Source: Anaerolineaceae bacterium (lineage in GTDB: Bacteria > Chloroflexota > Anaerolineae > Anaerolineales > Anaerolineaceae). Taken from it: DNA of 64,000 nt. Position 1 is the first letter of the stretch, and each line of letters starts with the position of its first letter. Both the position numbers and the translations under genes were made by a program. Under the pieces are notes generated by a model. That model searched no databases, had not been told where the DNA came from, and was given only the letters and a program-made list of their open reading frames with translations. The DNA is taken from the NCBI GenBank assembly GCA_016841445.1, contig JAENZD010000005.1:62001-126000 (forward strand), written 5' to 3'. Of the stretch, positions 56,211-62,788 are shown in pieces.

Positions 56211-57302
56211 GTGAAGAAAAACAATTTTTCCGTTACAATTAAGAACCATTTTGATGAAAAATATGACTGGATTAACACAGGAACACCAATGAAATCTTCG
56301 GCAAGGAGTAGACACATTAATCGGTTCATATATGTGTTGGGCTTTACACTTTTAACTGGCATCATTATCTTTTTGATGTTCTCCACGATTATTGAAGCGT
56401 GGAAATCTCATTCGATTGGCGGAATCTTCATGCTAATCGTTGTTATTGGCAGCATTATTGCCATTTATCATGAAGGAAAATCACTGGCATATTTAAGAAA
56501 TATACAAGGCCAAAATCCAACAAAAAGGATTGTCTTTGAGTTCCTTGCAGTCTTTGCCGGTGGGATACTCGCTTATTTCTTCGCACAAGATATTGGTTTG
56601 GGTCCCGTGGTTGCTGCAGGGTTAGTCGGGATACTGGCATATCTCGTCATTCCAGACCTTGGGGCGCCGGCATACTGCGGTGCATTTGTGGGAATGACCT
56701 CTGAAATCCTCTTATTTAACCATTTTGAAGTCGCCATTGCCAGCCTGATCACAGCATTAGTATTCATCCTGGCCAGGAACGTCTTTGCTGGTGTCGGGGG
56801 AAAATTAGGGGCAATGGCATTAATCGGGACGTCCATCGCCGGTTTTGGTTTGGGTAGGAATTTCCTGTTTACACCTGTATCTGATTGGAAGACAAATGCA
56901 ATCGTGATCTTGATCGCATTAATCGCAGCCCCGCTGACATACTATTTCAACCGACATCGGGGAAACGGCCCAGTATTAGCTTCATCGGTGGTAGGGCTCG
57001 CTGCTGGATTGATCTTGCCAACCTTATTTCCTATAGACGGAAATACCTTTGCTGTTGTAGCGATTTGTGCCAGTTTTACCGGAATGACCAGTAACGAACG
57101 CTGCCCGAACTTTTGGCATATGGTGGCTGCAGGATTGTTCACCGGCATTATTTTTGTTTTCAGCGCACCTTTATTGGGCGGTGCAGGCGGAAAATTGGGG
57201 ACAATCGCCTTTGGATCCGCCCTCTCAGCTTGCGGCTATTCTCGAATTGTGAAATGGATAAAAAATAGGACAGAAGACCGAAGACCGGACACCAAAAACT
57301 AG
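56211..57302 (+). CDS. Polytopic membrane protein with an internal duplication
   Basis: A 363-residue protein with about ten hydrophobic helices. Two halves repeat: GPVVAAGLVGILAYLVIP ... CGAFVGMTSE ... FAGVGGKLGAMALIGTSIAG in the first, and GPVLASSVVGLAAGLILP ... CASFTGMTSNE ... LGGAGGKLGTIAFGSALSAC in the second. Such inverted or tandem repeats are typical of channels and transporters. No family is recognised. The GTG at 56211 has AAGG upstream. An ATG at 56289 is an alternative. Confidence 0.7.
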   Translation: MKKNNFSVTIKNHFDEKYDWINTGTPMKSSARSRHINRFIYVLGFTLLTGIIIFLMFSTIIEAWKSHSIGGIFMLIVVIGSIIAIYHEGKSLAYLRNIQGQNPTKRIVFEFLAVFAGGILAYFFAQDIGLGPVVAAGLVGILAYLVIPDLGAPAYCGAFVGMTSEILLFNHFEVAIASLITALVFILARNVFAGVGGKLGAMALIGTSIAGFGLGRNFLFTPVSDWKTNAIVILIALIAAPLTYYFNRHRGNGPVLASSVVGLAAGLILPTLFPIDGNTFAVVAICASFTGMTSNERCPNFWHMVAAGLFTGIIFVFSAPLLGGAGGKLGTIAFGSALSACGYSRIVKWIKNRTEDRRPDTKN

Positions 57303-57369
57303 TTGCAATTTGAATTTCCTATTCCCTTTCACTTTCACTCTCTCAACTTCCCATTTTGCCTAAACACGC

Positions 57370-57375
57370 TATAAT
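57370..57375 (+). promoter_or_regulatory. -10 box implying a leaderless CAP/LysM transcript
   Basis: TATAAT ends 9 bases before the ATG at 57385, and no Shine-Dalgarno sequence is present. Initiation would fall at or next to the start codon. Confidence 0.4.
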
Positions 57376-57384
57376 AATGCCATT

Positions 57385-58326
57385 ATGCGACATGTATTGA
57401 AAGCCCTTTTGGTAATTTCTCTGGTCACATGGCTGTCCTTAATGATCACTCAACCCGCCTCTGCCCAAACCGGCACCGCTGCAGAATTGATTGCTGGGGT
57501 TAACGCTTTGCGGCAAAACCAGGGATTGGCACCCTACGCTGTCGATTCCTACCTGATGAGTTACGCCCAATCGCACAGTGATTACATGGCTTCTCTCGGG
57601 ACATGGACCCACATAAGGGCGGACGGCAGCACAGCCTTCGATGTCGGTATCAAAGAAAACGTAGCCATGGGTACAAATATGTCCGTGAGCTTCTGTATCT
57701 ACACCGTCTGGTCTGATTGGGTCCACTGGGAGACGATGGTAGGGTATCAAACTGGCAGTGTTGGAGCAGGTGTTGCTGTTGCCAATGGTAATGTTTTTTA
57801 TACATTGAATGTCTCCCCGGGCAATACTGCAAATACTGAATACACTTCAATAAACCTGGAACCAATCGCTCAAAGCACGTCTGAATATATTGGGCAGGTT
57901 ATCACTAACACACCTGATCCGGATGGGATCATTATGCACACAGTCCAGTATGGTGAAACACTGTGGTCGATTGCTATTGCTTATGGTGTGACCATTGATG
58001 AAATTCTGACGAACAGCGGTCTTTCCCTGGGGACAACGGAAGTAGTGGAAGGTCAGCCGTTGTTGATCCGACCCGCAACAGATCCTACTGAAGCACCCAC
58101 CAGCACCGCCACCCCAGATCCCGGAACGCCCACACCCACGCAGCCCCGCCCGACCATGACCCCCTTCCCAACCCGGACACCCATGCCCACACATACCCCC
58201 ACACAGCCTCCATCTTTCGTTACCCGCACTCTTGGGCAAACAAGATATGTCGCCATAGGGTTGATCCTGGCCAGTGGGCTAGGGATCATCCTGGTCATCT
58301 ACCTGGGATTCCTTAAAAAGTCTTAA
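57385..58326 (+). CDS. CAP (SCP/PR-1) domain protein with LysM and C-terminal membrane anchor
   Basis: A 313-residue exported protein. The signal peptide (about 1-27) ends near QPASAQ. A CAP domain (about 30-155) has LIAGVNALRQNQGLAPYAVD, SHSDYMASLGTWTH and ENVAMG. A LysM module (about 190-235) reads HTVQYGETLWSIAIAYGVT. A Pro/Thr-rich wall-spanning linker (TPTQPRPTMTPFPTRTPMPT) and a C-terminal membrane helix follow. It likely binds peptidoglycan. The CAP activity is unknown. Confidence 0.87.
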   Translation: MRHVLKALLVISLVTWLSLMITQPASAQTGTAAELIAGVNALRQNQGLAPYAVDSYLMSYAQSHSDYMASLGTWTHIRADGSTAFDVGIKENVAMGTNMSVSFCIYTVWSDWVHWETMVGYQTGSVGAGVAVANGNVFYTLNVSPGNTANTEYTSINLEPIAQSTSEYIGQVITNTPDPDGIIMHTVQYGETLWSIAIAYGVTIDEILTNSGLSLGTTEVVEGQPLLIRPATDPTEAPTSTATPDPGTPTPTQPRPTMTPFPTRTPMPTHTPTQPPSFVTRTLGQTRYVAIGLILASGLGIILVIYLGFLKKS

Positions 58327-58342
58327 TTGCCGCAAATTTTGC

Positions 58343-58372
58343 TTGACAATATTCATAAAATTATGATATATT
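58343..58372 (+). promoter_or_regulatory. Promoter of the GNAT/MFS leader region
   Basis: Perfect TTGACA (58343-58348), an 18-base spacer and TATATT (58367-58372). Transcription would start near 58380, giving a leader of roughly 760 bases before the first acetyltransferase gene. Confidence 0.65.
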
Positions 58373-58397
58373 CGTAATGTTGATAATTCGCCTGCAC

Positions 58398-58568
58398 GCC
58401 AGGCACCAGATTAATCGAATTTTATAAGAAAGGAACGCATCCGCATGACAAACGCATTTTACATCAGCCTTATGCTTCGTGAAAAATCTGCCGCCGTTGT
58501 TGGCAGCGATTCACCATACGCGGAGTGCGCCTGTTGATATTTAGCCTTACCTAAACTGGTAACCTGGC
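58398..58568 (+). promoter_or_regulatory. Possible long-range antiterminator pairing
   Basis: GCCAGG-C-ACCAG (58398-58409) can pair with CTGGT-AA-CCTGGC (58556-58568): 11 base pairs with a small internal loop. The 3' arm shares GGC (58566-58568) with the terminator stem that starts at 58566, so the two structures exclude each other in part. The 30-codon leader ORF lies between the arms. Confidence 0.4.
58445..58537 (+). CDS. 30-codon leader peptide candidate
   Basis: MTNAFYISLMLREKSAAVVG then SDSPYAECAC and a TGA, preceded by AGAAAGGAACGCATCCGC. It sits between a strong promoter and tandem intrinsic terminators. The arrangement is that of a ribosome-mediated attenuator. There is no obvious run of one amino acid, so sensing of a translation inhibitor is more likely than amino-acid control. 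Confidence 0.5.
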   Translation: MTNAFYISLMLREKSAAVVGSDSPYAECAC

Positions 58569-58600
58569 CACGGGCAATCTCCAAAACCCGTGGCCTTTTT
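58566..58600 (+). terminator. First leader terminator
   Basis: Perfect 9-bp stem GGCCACGGG / CCCGTGGCC with a 12-base loop and a T5 tail, 29 bases past the leader-peptide stop. Confidence 0.85.
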
Positions 58601-58630
58601 CATTAATAACTACCAAAACCTTAACCAAGA

Positions 58631-58667
58631 AAAAGCCATGGGACAAAAGAAACCCGTGGCTTTTTTA
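58631..58667 (+). terminator. Second leader terminator
   Basis: GCCATGGG / CCCGTGGC (one G-T pair), extended by AAAA/TTTT, ending in T6. The 3' arm and tail (CCCGTGGC-T-run) repeat those of the first terminator, suggesting duplication. Confidence 0.75.
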
Positions 58668-58698
58668 TTCTAAAAACGCCGGACAAGAGGAGAAGAAA

Positions 58699-58839
58699 AT
58701 GTACAACCTGATCATAACAGTATTTATAAGTGACCTGATTAAAAACGATGAAACCCGCAAACCTTTGAAGAATGGAATGCCAGCCATCCTTAACCAAAAA
58801 GGTGTTCAGGGGAAAAATACTTCCCCACCGTTTCATTAG
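58699..58839 (+). CDS. 46-codon small ORF after the tandem terminators
   Basis: MYNLIITVFISDLIKNDETR onward, ending PPFH, with a strong AGAGGAGAAGAA ribosome site. No family is recognised. It is either a small protein or a second leader ORF, since it lies inside the long leader of the acetyltransferase gene. Confidence 0.5.
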   Translation: MYNLIITVFISDLIKNDETRKPLKNGMPAILNQKGVQGKNTSPPFH

Positions 58840-58920
58840 TTCAACTCACCTCACGCAGGATCGAAAACTGCGTTTGTAACGGCAGATCAGAGAATGGATC
58901 AGCCAGTAAGGAGGAGCGCA

Positions 58921-59115
58921 ATGTACCACTTCACATTTATTGATGAAGCCTCCACGGTAACAGAAAAAAAAGAAATCGAAATGCAGGAAAGCATATTGGA
59001 TCAACAAACCAATAAATCAAAAAAATCTAAAAGCCTATTAACAAGGACAGTTAATTTCCTGCACCAATATATTGACCAAAACAACAGTATTCGCATTTTC
59101 ACCAACAGGGATTAA
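58921..59115 (+). CDS. 64-codon small ORF upstream of the first GNAT gene
   Basis: MYHFTFIDEASTVTEKKEIE onward, rich in Lys, Ser, Gln and Asn, with a near-perfect AAGGAGGAGCGCA site. The stop at 59113-59115 lies 25 bases before the GNAT start, so translational coupling is possible. No family is recognised. Confidence 0.5.
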   Translation: MYHFTFIDEASTVTEKKEIEMQESILDQQTNKSKKSKSLLTRTVNFLHQYIDQNNSIRIFTNRD

Positions 59116-59140
59116 TGCGGAAAATATGATCGGAGAAGAA

Positions 59141-60148
59141 ATGGTTGCAACAGCCTTAGAAACAAAATTACGCCCTTTCAGGTTCGAGGATGGCCCCGCT
59201 GTTATCGATCTCTTCAATGCACATTCCCAAAAATTATTTGGGTGGAATGATTCCGAATTGGATGATCTGATGAACGAATGGACATCTCCTGGTATTAACG
59301 TCGCAGAAACAGTCCGCGTGGTTGAAAATGAAAATGGCGAGATCATTGGCTATATCAATGTATGGGATAATACCAACCCACATGTCATTAAATATACATG
59401 GGGTATTCTCCATCCAGACGCCTGGGATGCAAACATCTATCGGCAGATGTTGCGGTGGGCTGAAGACTGTGCCAGGGCTCGCATATGCCTGGCACCAGAG
59501 GGTTCAAGAGTGGTTATGAACCATGGCACATCTAATAAAGATATCCCCCACAAGAATGCTTTGGAAGCGTATGGATATTCTTTAGTTCGTCATTTTTACC
59601 GCATGCTAATAGAGCTTGATACGCCACCCATCAATCCACTCATCCCTGATGGCTTAAGGATTGTCCCCATCGATATTAAAAGCGAACTCAGGGCAGCCCT
59701 GGTTGCTATGGATGATGGATTCAAGGATCACTGGGGGCATGTAGTCAAGCCCATTGACGAGATGCTCGAGCAGTGGAAGCACTATCTCCAAAATGATAGT
59801 GATTTTGATCCAAGCTTATGGTATCTAGCAAAAGACGGTGACGAAATCGCTGGCATCTGCCGTTGTTCAGCAAAAATGGTTGAAGATCCCGACATGGGCT
59901 GGGTCAACCAGTTGTGTGTTCGAAAGCCATGGCGCAGGCGCGGGCTTGGAATGGCTTTATTGCTGAACAGCTTCCAGGAATTTTACCGGCGAGGTAAACA
60001 GCGCGTTGGGCTGGGCGTAGATGCTTCCAGCTTAACCAATGCTACTAGGCTATACGAAAATGCGGGCATGCACATCAGCCTGCAATATGACACTTATGAA
60101 ATGGAAATTCGCCCCGGGAAGGACCTGGCGAAGAAAGCGTTAGCTTGA
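59141..60148 (+). CDS. Double-domain GNAT acetyltransferase (first copy)
   Basis: A 335-residue protein with two GNAT folds, as in mycothiol-synthase-like proteins. The N-terminal domain (LRPFRFEDGPAVIDLFNAHS) is degenerate in its acetyl-CoA loop. The C-terminal domain keeps it in LCVRKPWRRRGLGMALLLNS and ends with LGVDASSLTNATRLYENAGM. The ATG at 59141 with GGAG five bases away is preferred to 59126. It may acetylate a drug, amine or thiol. An MFS exporter follows by 27 bases. Confidence 0.82.
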   Translation: MVATALETKLRPFRFEDGPAVIDLFNAHSQKLFGWNDSELDDLMNEWTSPGINVAETVRVVENENGEIIGYINVWDNTNPHVIKYTWGILHPDAWDANIYRQMLRWAEDCARARICLAPEGSRVVMNHGTSNKDIPHKNALEAYGYSLVRHFYRMLIELDTPPINPLIPDGLRIVPIDIKSELRAALVAMDDGFKDHWGHVVKPIDEMLEQWKHYLQNDSDFDPSLWYLAKDGDEIAGICRCSAKMVEDPDMGWVNQLCVRKPWRRRGLGMALLLNSFQEFYRRGKQRVGLGVDASSLTNATRLYENAGMHISLQYDTYEMEIRPGKDLAKKALA

Positions 60149-60175
60149 TAGCGAAGCTAAGAATTTAAGAACCTT

Positions 60176-61483
60176 ATGCCGAATACAAAGTTGAAAGAAA
60201 TGGAAACAACACTCGCGAAACCAGAAAGTCCTATACGGACGCGTATCCTATCCAATACCCTGATCGTTTTCATGATAGCGATGGTCTTTGCCAACATCGC
60301 TTCTGAAATGTATATGACCATGCTGCCGCTTTACTTGAAATATTTAGGCGCGGATGTCATCCAGATCGGTGTCTTCTTTACCGTCTCCCAGATTGTCCCG
60401 CTCATATTACAGGTCCTGGGCGGATGGATCTCAGATACGATTGGAAGGCTCAGAAGCGTTGCCATTGGCAGCCTGATCGGTCTGGGGGCGTTCATCAGCC
60501 CGATCTTTGTGCCCACCTGGCAGTGGCTGTACCTTTCTGAAACACTAAATGCAATGACACGTTCGCTGATCGGCCCAAGCTTTGGTGCATTTATCGCAGA
60601 AGAAACCGCAGAAGAACATCGCGGGAAAGTCTATGGGATCACGGATACGATCTATACGGTTGTGACCGTGATTGGACCGCCCCTCGCCGGCTGGTTAGCG
60701 GATAATTATGGATTCAGGATCATGATCGCCGTCGCAGCTGGGATTTATATATGTGCGACAACCATCCGGTTGGTGCTGGCAAAAGTTGTAGGGAAAAGAC
60801 AAAAAGAAGTCATATCTGAAAAGCTGTCCTTCTCTTCCCTAAAGACTAATTTCAAAACAATCCTCGGCCTTGCCTTAGCTGGCGGTGTGCTCACATGGCT
60901 CCTGCTCACTGACGGGGTCCGCGATATTGCCTTCTCAATGTCATTCAGATTGATGCCAATCTATCTTGGAGAAATCGGCGGGATGAGCTTACAAAAAATT
61001 GGTTGGCTGACATCCTTCTTTGGCATCGCCATGATGATCACGACCATACCCGCAGGCTGGTTCGCCGATAAATTCAGTGAAAGGATCGCCATTGCACTGG
61101 GATTTTTCCTTGAGTTTGTCGCTATGCTGCTCCTGATCAACGTAGAAACATTCATTGGTTTTGCCAGTGTTTGGGCTATCTTCGGTATTGGTGTCGGCTT
61201 AATGTCCCCAGCTTACCAATCCCTGCTGAGCAAGGTGCTGCCAGAAAGATTGCGAGGGACGGGTTTTGGGCTGATCCATGCCAGCCTGGGTATCTTCTCA
61301 TTACCAGCGCCAGCCATCGGCTCACTATTGTGGAAAACCATCAACCCACAAGCGCCATTTTATATCACAGCGATTATTGCACTCATCACGGTTATACCCG
61401 CCTGGTTTAAGTTCAAACTCAATAAGCGGGATCTCGAACGGGCTGCAGCGGCAAATGGCTATCATACGGAAGAAGAAAAATAA
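60176..61483 (+). CDS. MFS transporter (drug-efflux type)
   Basis: A 435-residue, 12-helix major facilitator. The loop 2-3 motif reads GGWISDTIGRLRSVAIGS, and the mirrored GWFADKFSERIAIALG follows in the second half. The N-terminus is cytoplasmic and polar. It is in line with the first GNAT gene, so modification and export of one compound is plausible. The substrate is not identifiable. Confidence 0.85.
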   Translation: MPNTKLKEMETTLAKPESPIRTRILSNTLIVFMIAMVFANIASEMYMTMLPLYLKYLGADVIQIGVFFTVSQIVPLILQVLGGWISDTIGRLRSVAIGSLIGLGAFISPIFVPTWQWLYLSETLNAMTRSLIGPSFGAFIAEETAEEHRGKVYGITDTIYTVVTVIGPPLAGWLADNYGFRIMIAVAAGIYICATTIRLVLAKVVGKRQKEVISEKLSFSSLKTNFKTILGLALAGGVLTWLLLTDGVRDIAFSMSFRLMPIYLGEIGGMSLQKIGWLTSFFGIAMMITTIPAGWFADKFSERIAIALGFFLEFVAMLLLINVETFIGFASVWAIFGIGVGLMSPAYQSLLSKVLPERLRGTGFGLIHASLGIFSLPAPAIGSLLWKTINPQAPFYITAIIALITVIPAWFKFKLNKRDLERAAAANGYHTEEEK

Positions 61484-61498
61484 AACGAATACATCACG

Positions 61499-61642
61499 TG
61501 CAGGAAAAGGGTGAAGCAGGTGAAATGAATGGGTGAGAACTGCTTGGAATTGTTCCCGAAAAACAAAGCAATGTGAGGTTTGCAGCAAACAGTCCTCACC
61601 ATTACCATTTCACTTGCGGGGGTGCACATCACCCATCCTGCA
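61499..61642 (+). ncRNA. Structured leader RNA before the second GNAT gene
   Basis: Nested pairings cover the whole gap: TGCAGG/CCTGCA (61499-61504 with 61637-61642), GGGTGA/TCACCC (61509-61514 with 61629-61634), GTGAAATG/CATTTCAC (61520-61527 with 61606-61613), and AATG-GTGAG/CTCAC-CATT (61528-61537 with 61595-61603, one bulged G). The element ends 12 bases before the AAGGAG site of the next gene. It does not match a riboswitch class I know. No T-run follows it, so translational control or mRNA stability is more likely than termination. Confidence 0.5.
61529..61576 (+). CDS. 15-codon leader peptide candidate
   Basis: MGENCLELFPKNKAM and TGA, preceded by CAGGTGAAATGA. The start codon lies in the 5' arm of the leader hairpin and the stop in its loop, so a ribosome on this ORF would open the hairpin. 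Confidence 0.4.
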   Translation: MGENCLELFPKNKAM

Positions 61643-61669
61643 GGTATTAGTCTCAAGGAGAAAGAAATA

Positions 61670-62671
61670 ATGAAAGAAAATGAAATTTTATTGACAGATG
61701 CACCTCAAATACAGGGACTTTGGTTCAGAAAATTCGCTGGTGACTCAGATTATCCAAACATGCTCGCCATCATAGAGGCTGAGGCAGAAGCAGATCATGA
61801 AGAACGAGCGATATCCCTGGAACAAATCAAGAATGATTATGCCCACCTGACCAACTCTGTTCCTGAAAAAGATATGATATTTGCAGAGGTTAATGATGAA
61901 GCGATCGCCTATTCCCGGACGGTTTGGTACCAGGAAGAAGACCCTAACGATCGGATCTATTCGCTTTTTGTGTTTATCAAACCGGAATGGCGGGACAAAG
62001 GTATCGAAAAAGCAATGCTGCTTTGGTGCGAAGAACATCTCCGCTCAATTGCTAATTCTCATCCCCAGGACAGCAGACGCTTTTTTCAAACAGGCACAAA
62101 TGCCGTAAAAACATCAACGGTGCGGTTGTATGAATCCATAGATTACAAACCTGTTCGCTACGGGTACGAAATGTCACGGACGCTGGAAAATATCCCTGAA
62201 GCTGACTTTCCAAGAGGAATCGAAACTCGTCCTGTTGATAAGAAAGATATACGAACCATTTGGGATGCATCCATTGAAGCATTCCGTGATCATTGGGGAT
62301 TTTCCCAGCCAAGTGAAGAAGATTTTGATGGCTATATAAAATCGAAATACTTCCAACCAGAGTTGTGGCAGGTTGCCTGGGATGGTGATAAGGTCGTTGG
62401 CAGCGTCATGAATTTTATTGACCATGACTATAACGAAAAATATCAGAAATTGCGCGGCTACACAGAAGAGATCACAACCCATCGTAACTATCGCCGCCAG
62501 GGCATCGCCAAAGCGCTGATCGTCCGCAGTATGCACCTGCATAAAGCAAAGGGCATGACGGAAGTTGCATTAGGCGTGGATACCAATAATCCTAACGGTG
62601 CATTACAGCTCTATGAAAGCCTGGGATACAAACAGGAAAAAACCTGGATAACCTTTAGAAAACCGCTTTAA
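61670..62671 (+). CDS. Double-domain GNAT acetyltransferase (second copy)
   Basis: A 333-residue homologue of the gene at 59141. Both acetyl-CoA loops are visible: IKPEWRDKGIEKAMLLWCEE in the N-terminal half and THRNYRRQGIAKALIVRSMH in the C-terminal half, followed by LGVDTNNPNGALQLYESLGY. The ATG at 61670 with AAGGAG upstream is clear. It lies between two MFS genes. The duplication of a GNAT-MFS unit suggests related but distinct substrates. Confidence 0.83.
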   Translation: MKENEILLTDAPQIQGLWFRKFAGDSDYPNMLAIIEAEAEADHEERAISLEQIKNDYAHLTNSVPEKDMIFAEVNDEAIAYSRTVWYQEEDPNDRIYSLFVFIKPEWRDKGIEKAMLLWCEEHLRSIANSHPQDSRRFFQTGTNAVKTSTVRLYESIDYKPVRYGYEMSRTLENIPEADFPRGIETRPVDKKDIRTIWDASIEAFRDHWGFSQPSEEDFDGYIKSKYFQPELWQVAWDGDKVVGSVMNFIDHDYNEKYQKLRGYTEEITTHRNYRRQGIAKALIVRSMHLHKAKGMTEVALGVDTNNPNGALQLYESLGYKQEKTWITFRKPL

Positions 62672-62693
62672 AACGAGAATAACAAATGAGATA

Positions 62694-62737
62694 GCCCCCT
62701 TACCAGGTAATGATTCAACTGGTAGAGGGGGCATTTT
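62694..62737 (+). terminator. Intrinsic terminator
   Basis: GCCCCCTTACCAG (62694-62706) pairs with CTGGTA-G-AGGGGGC (62719-62732), one bulged G, followed by ATTTT. It separates the second GNAT gene from the last MFS gene. Confidence 0.75.
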
Positions 62738-62788
62738 AATAGGTCTCATGGTAAAATCAAACCCGTTTTATAAATGGGATCTTTTTCA

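Noticed and set aside
61499-61669. T-box or other known riboswitch
   Set aside because: No T-box GGGTGGNACCGCG sequence, AG-bulge or terminator was found, and no TPP, SAM, guanidine or cobalamin consensus was recognised.
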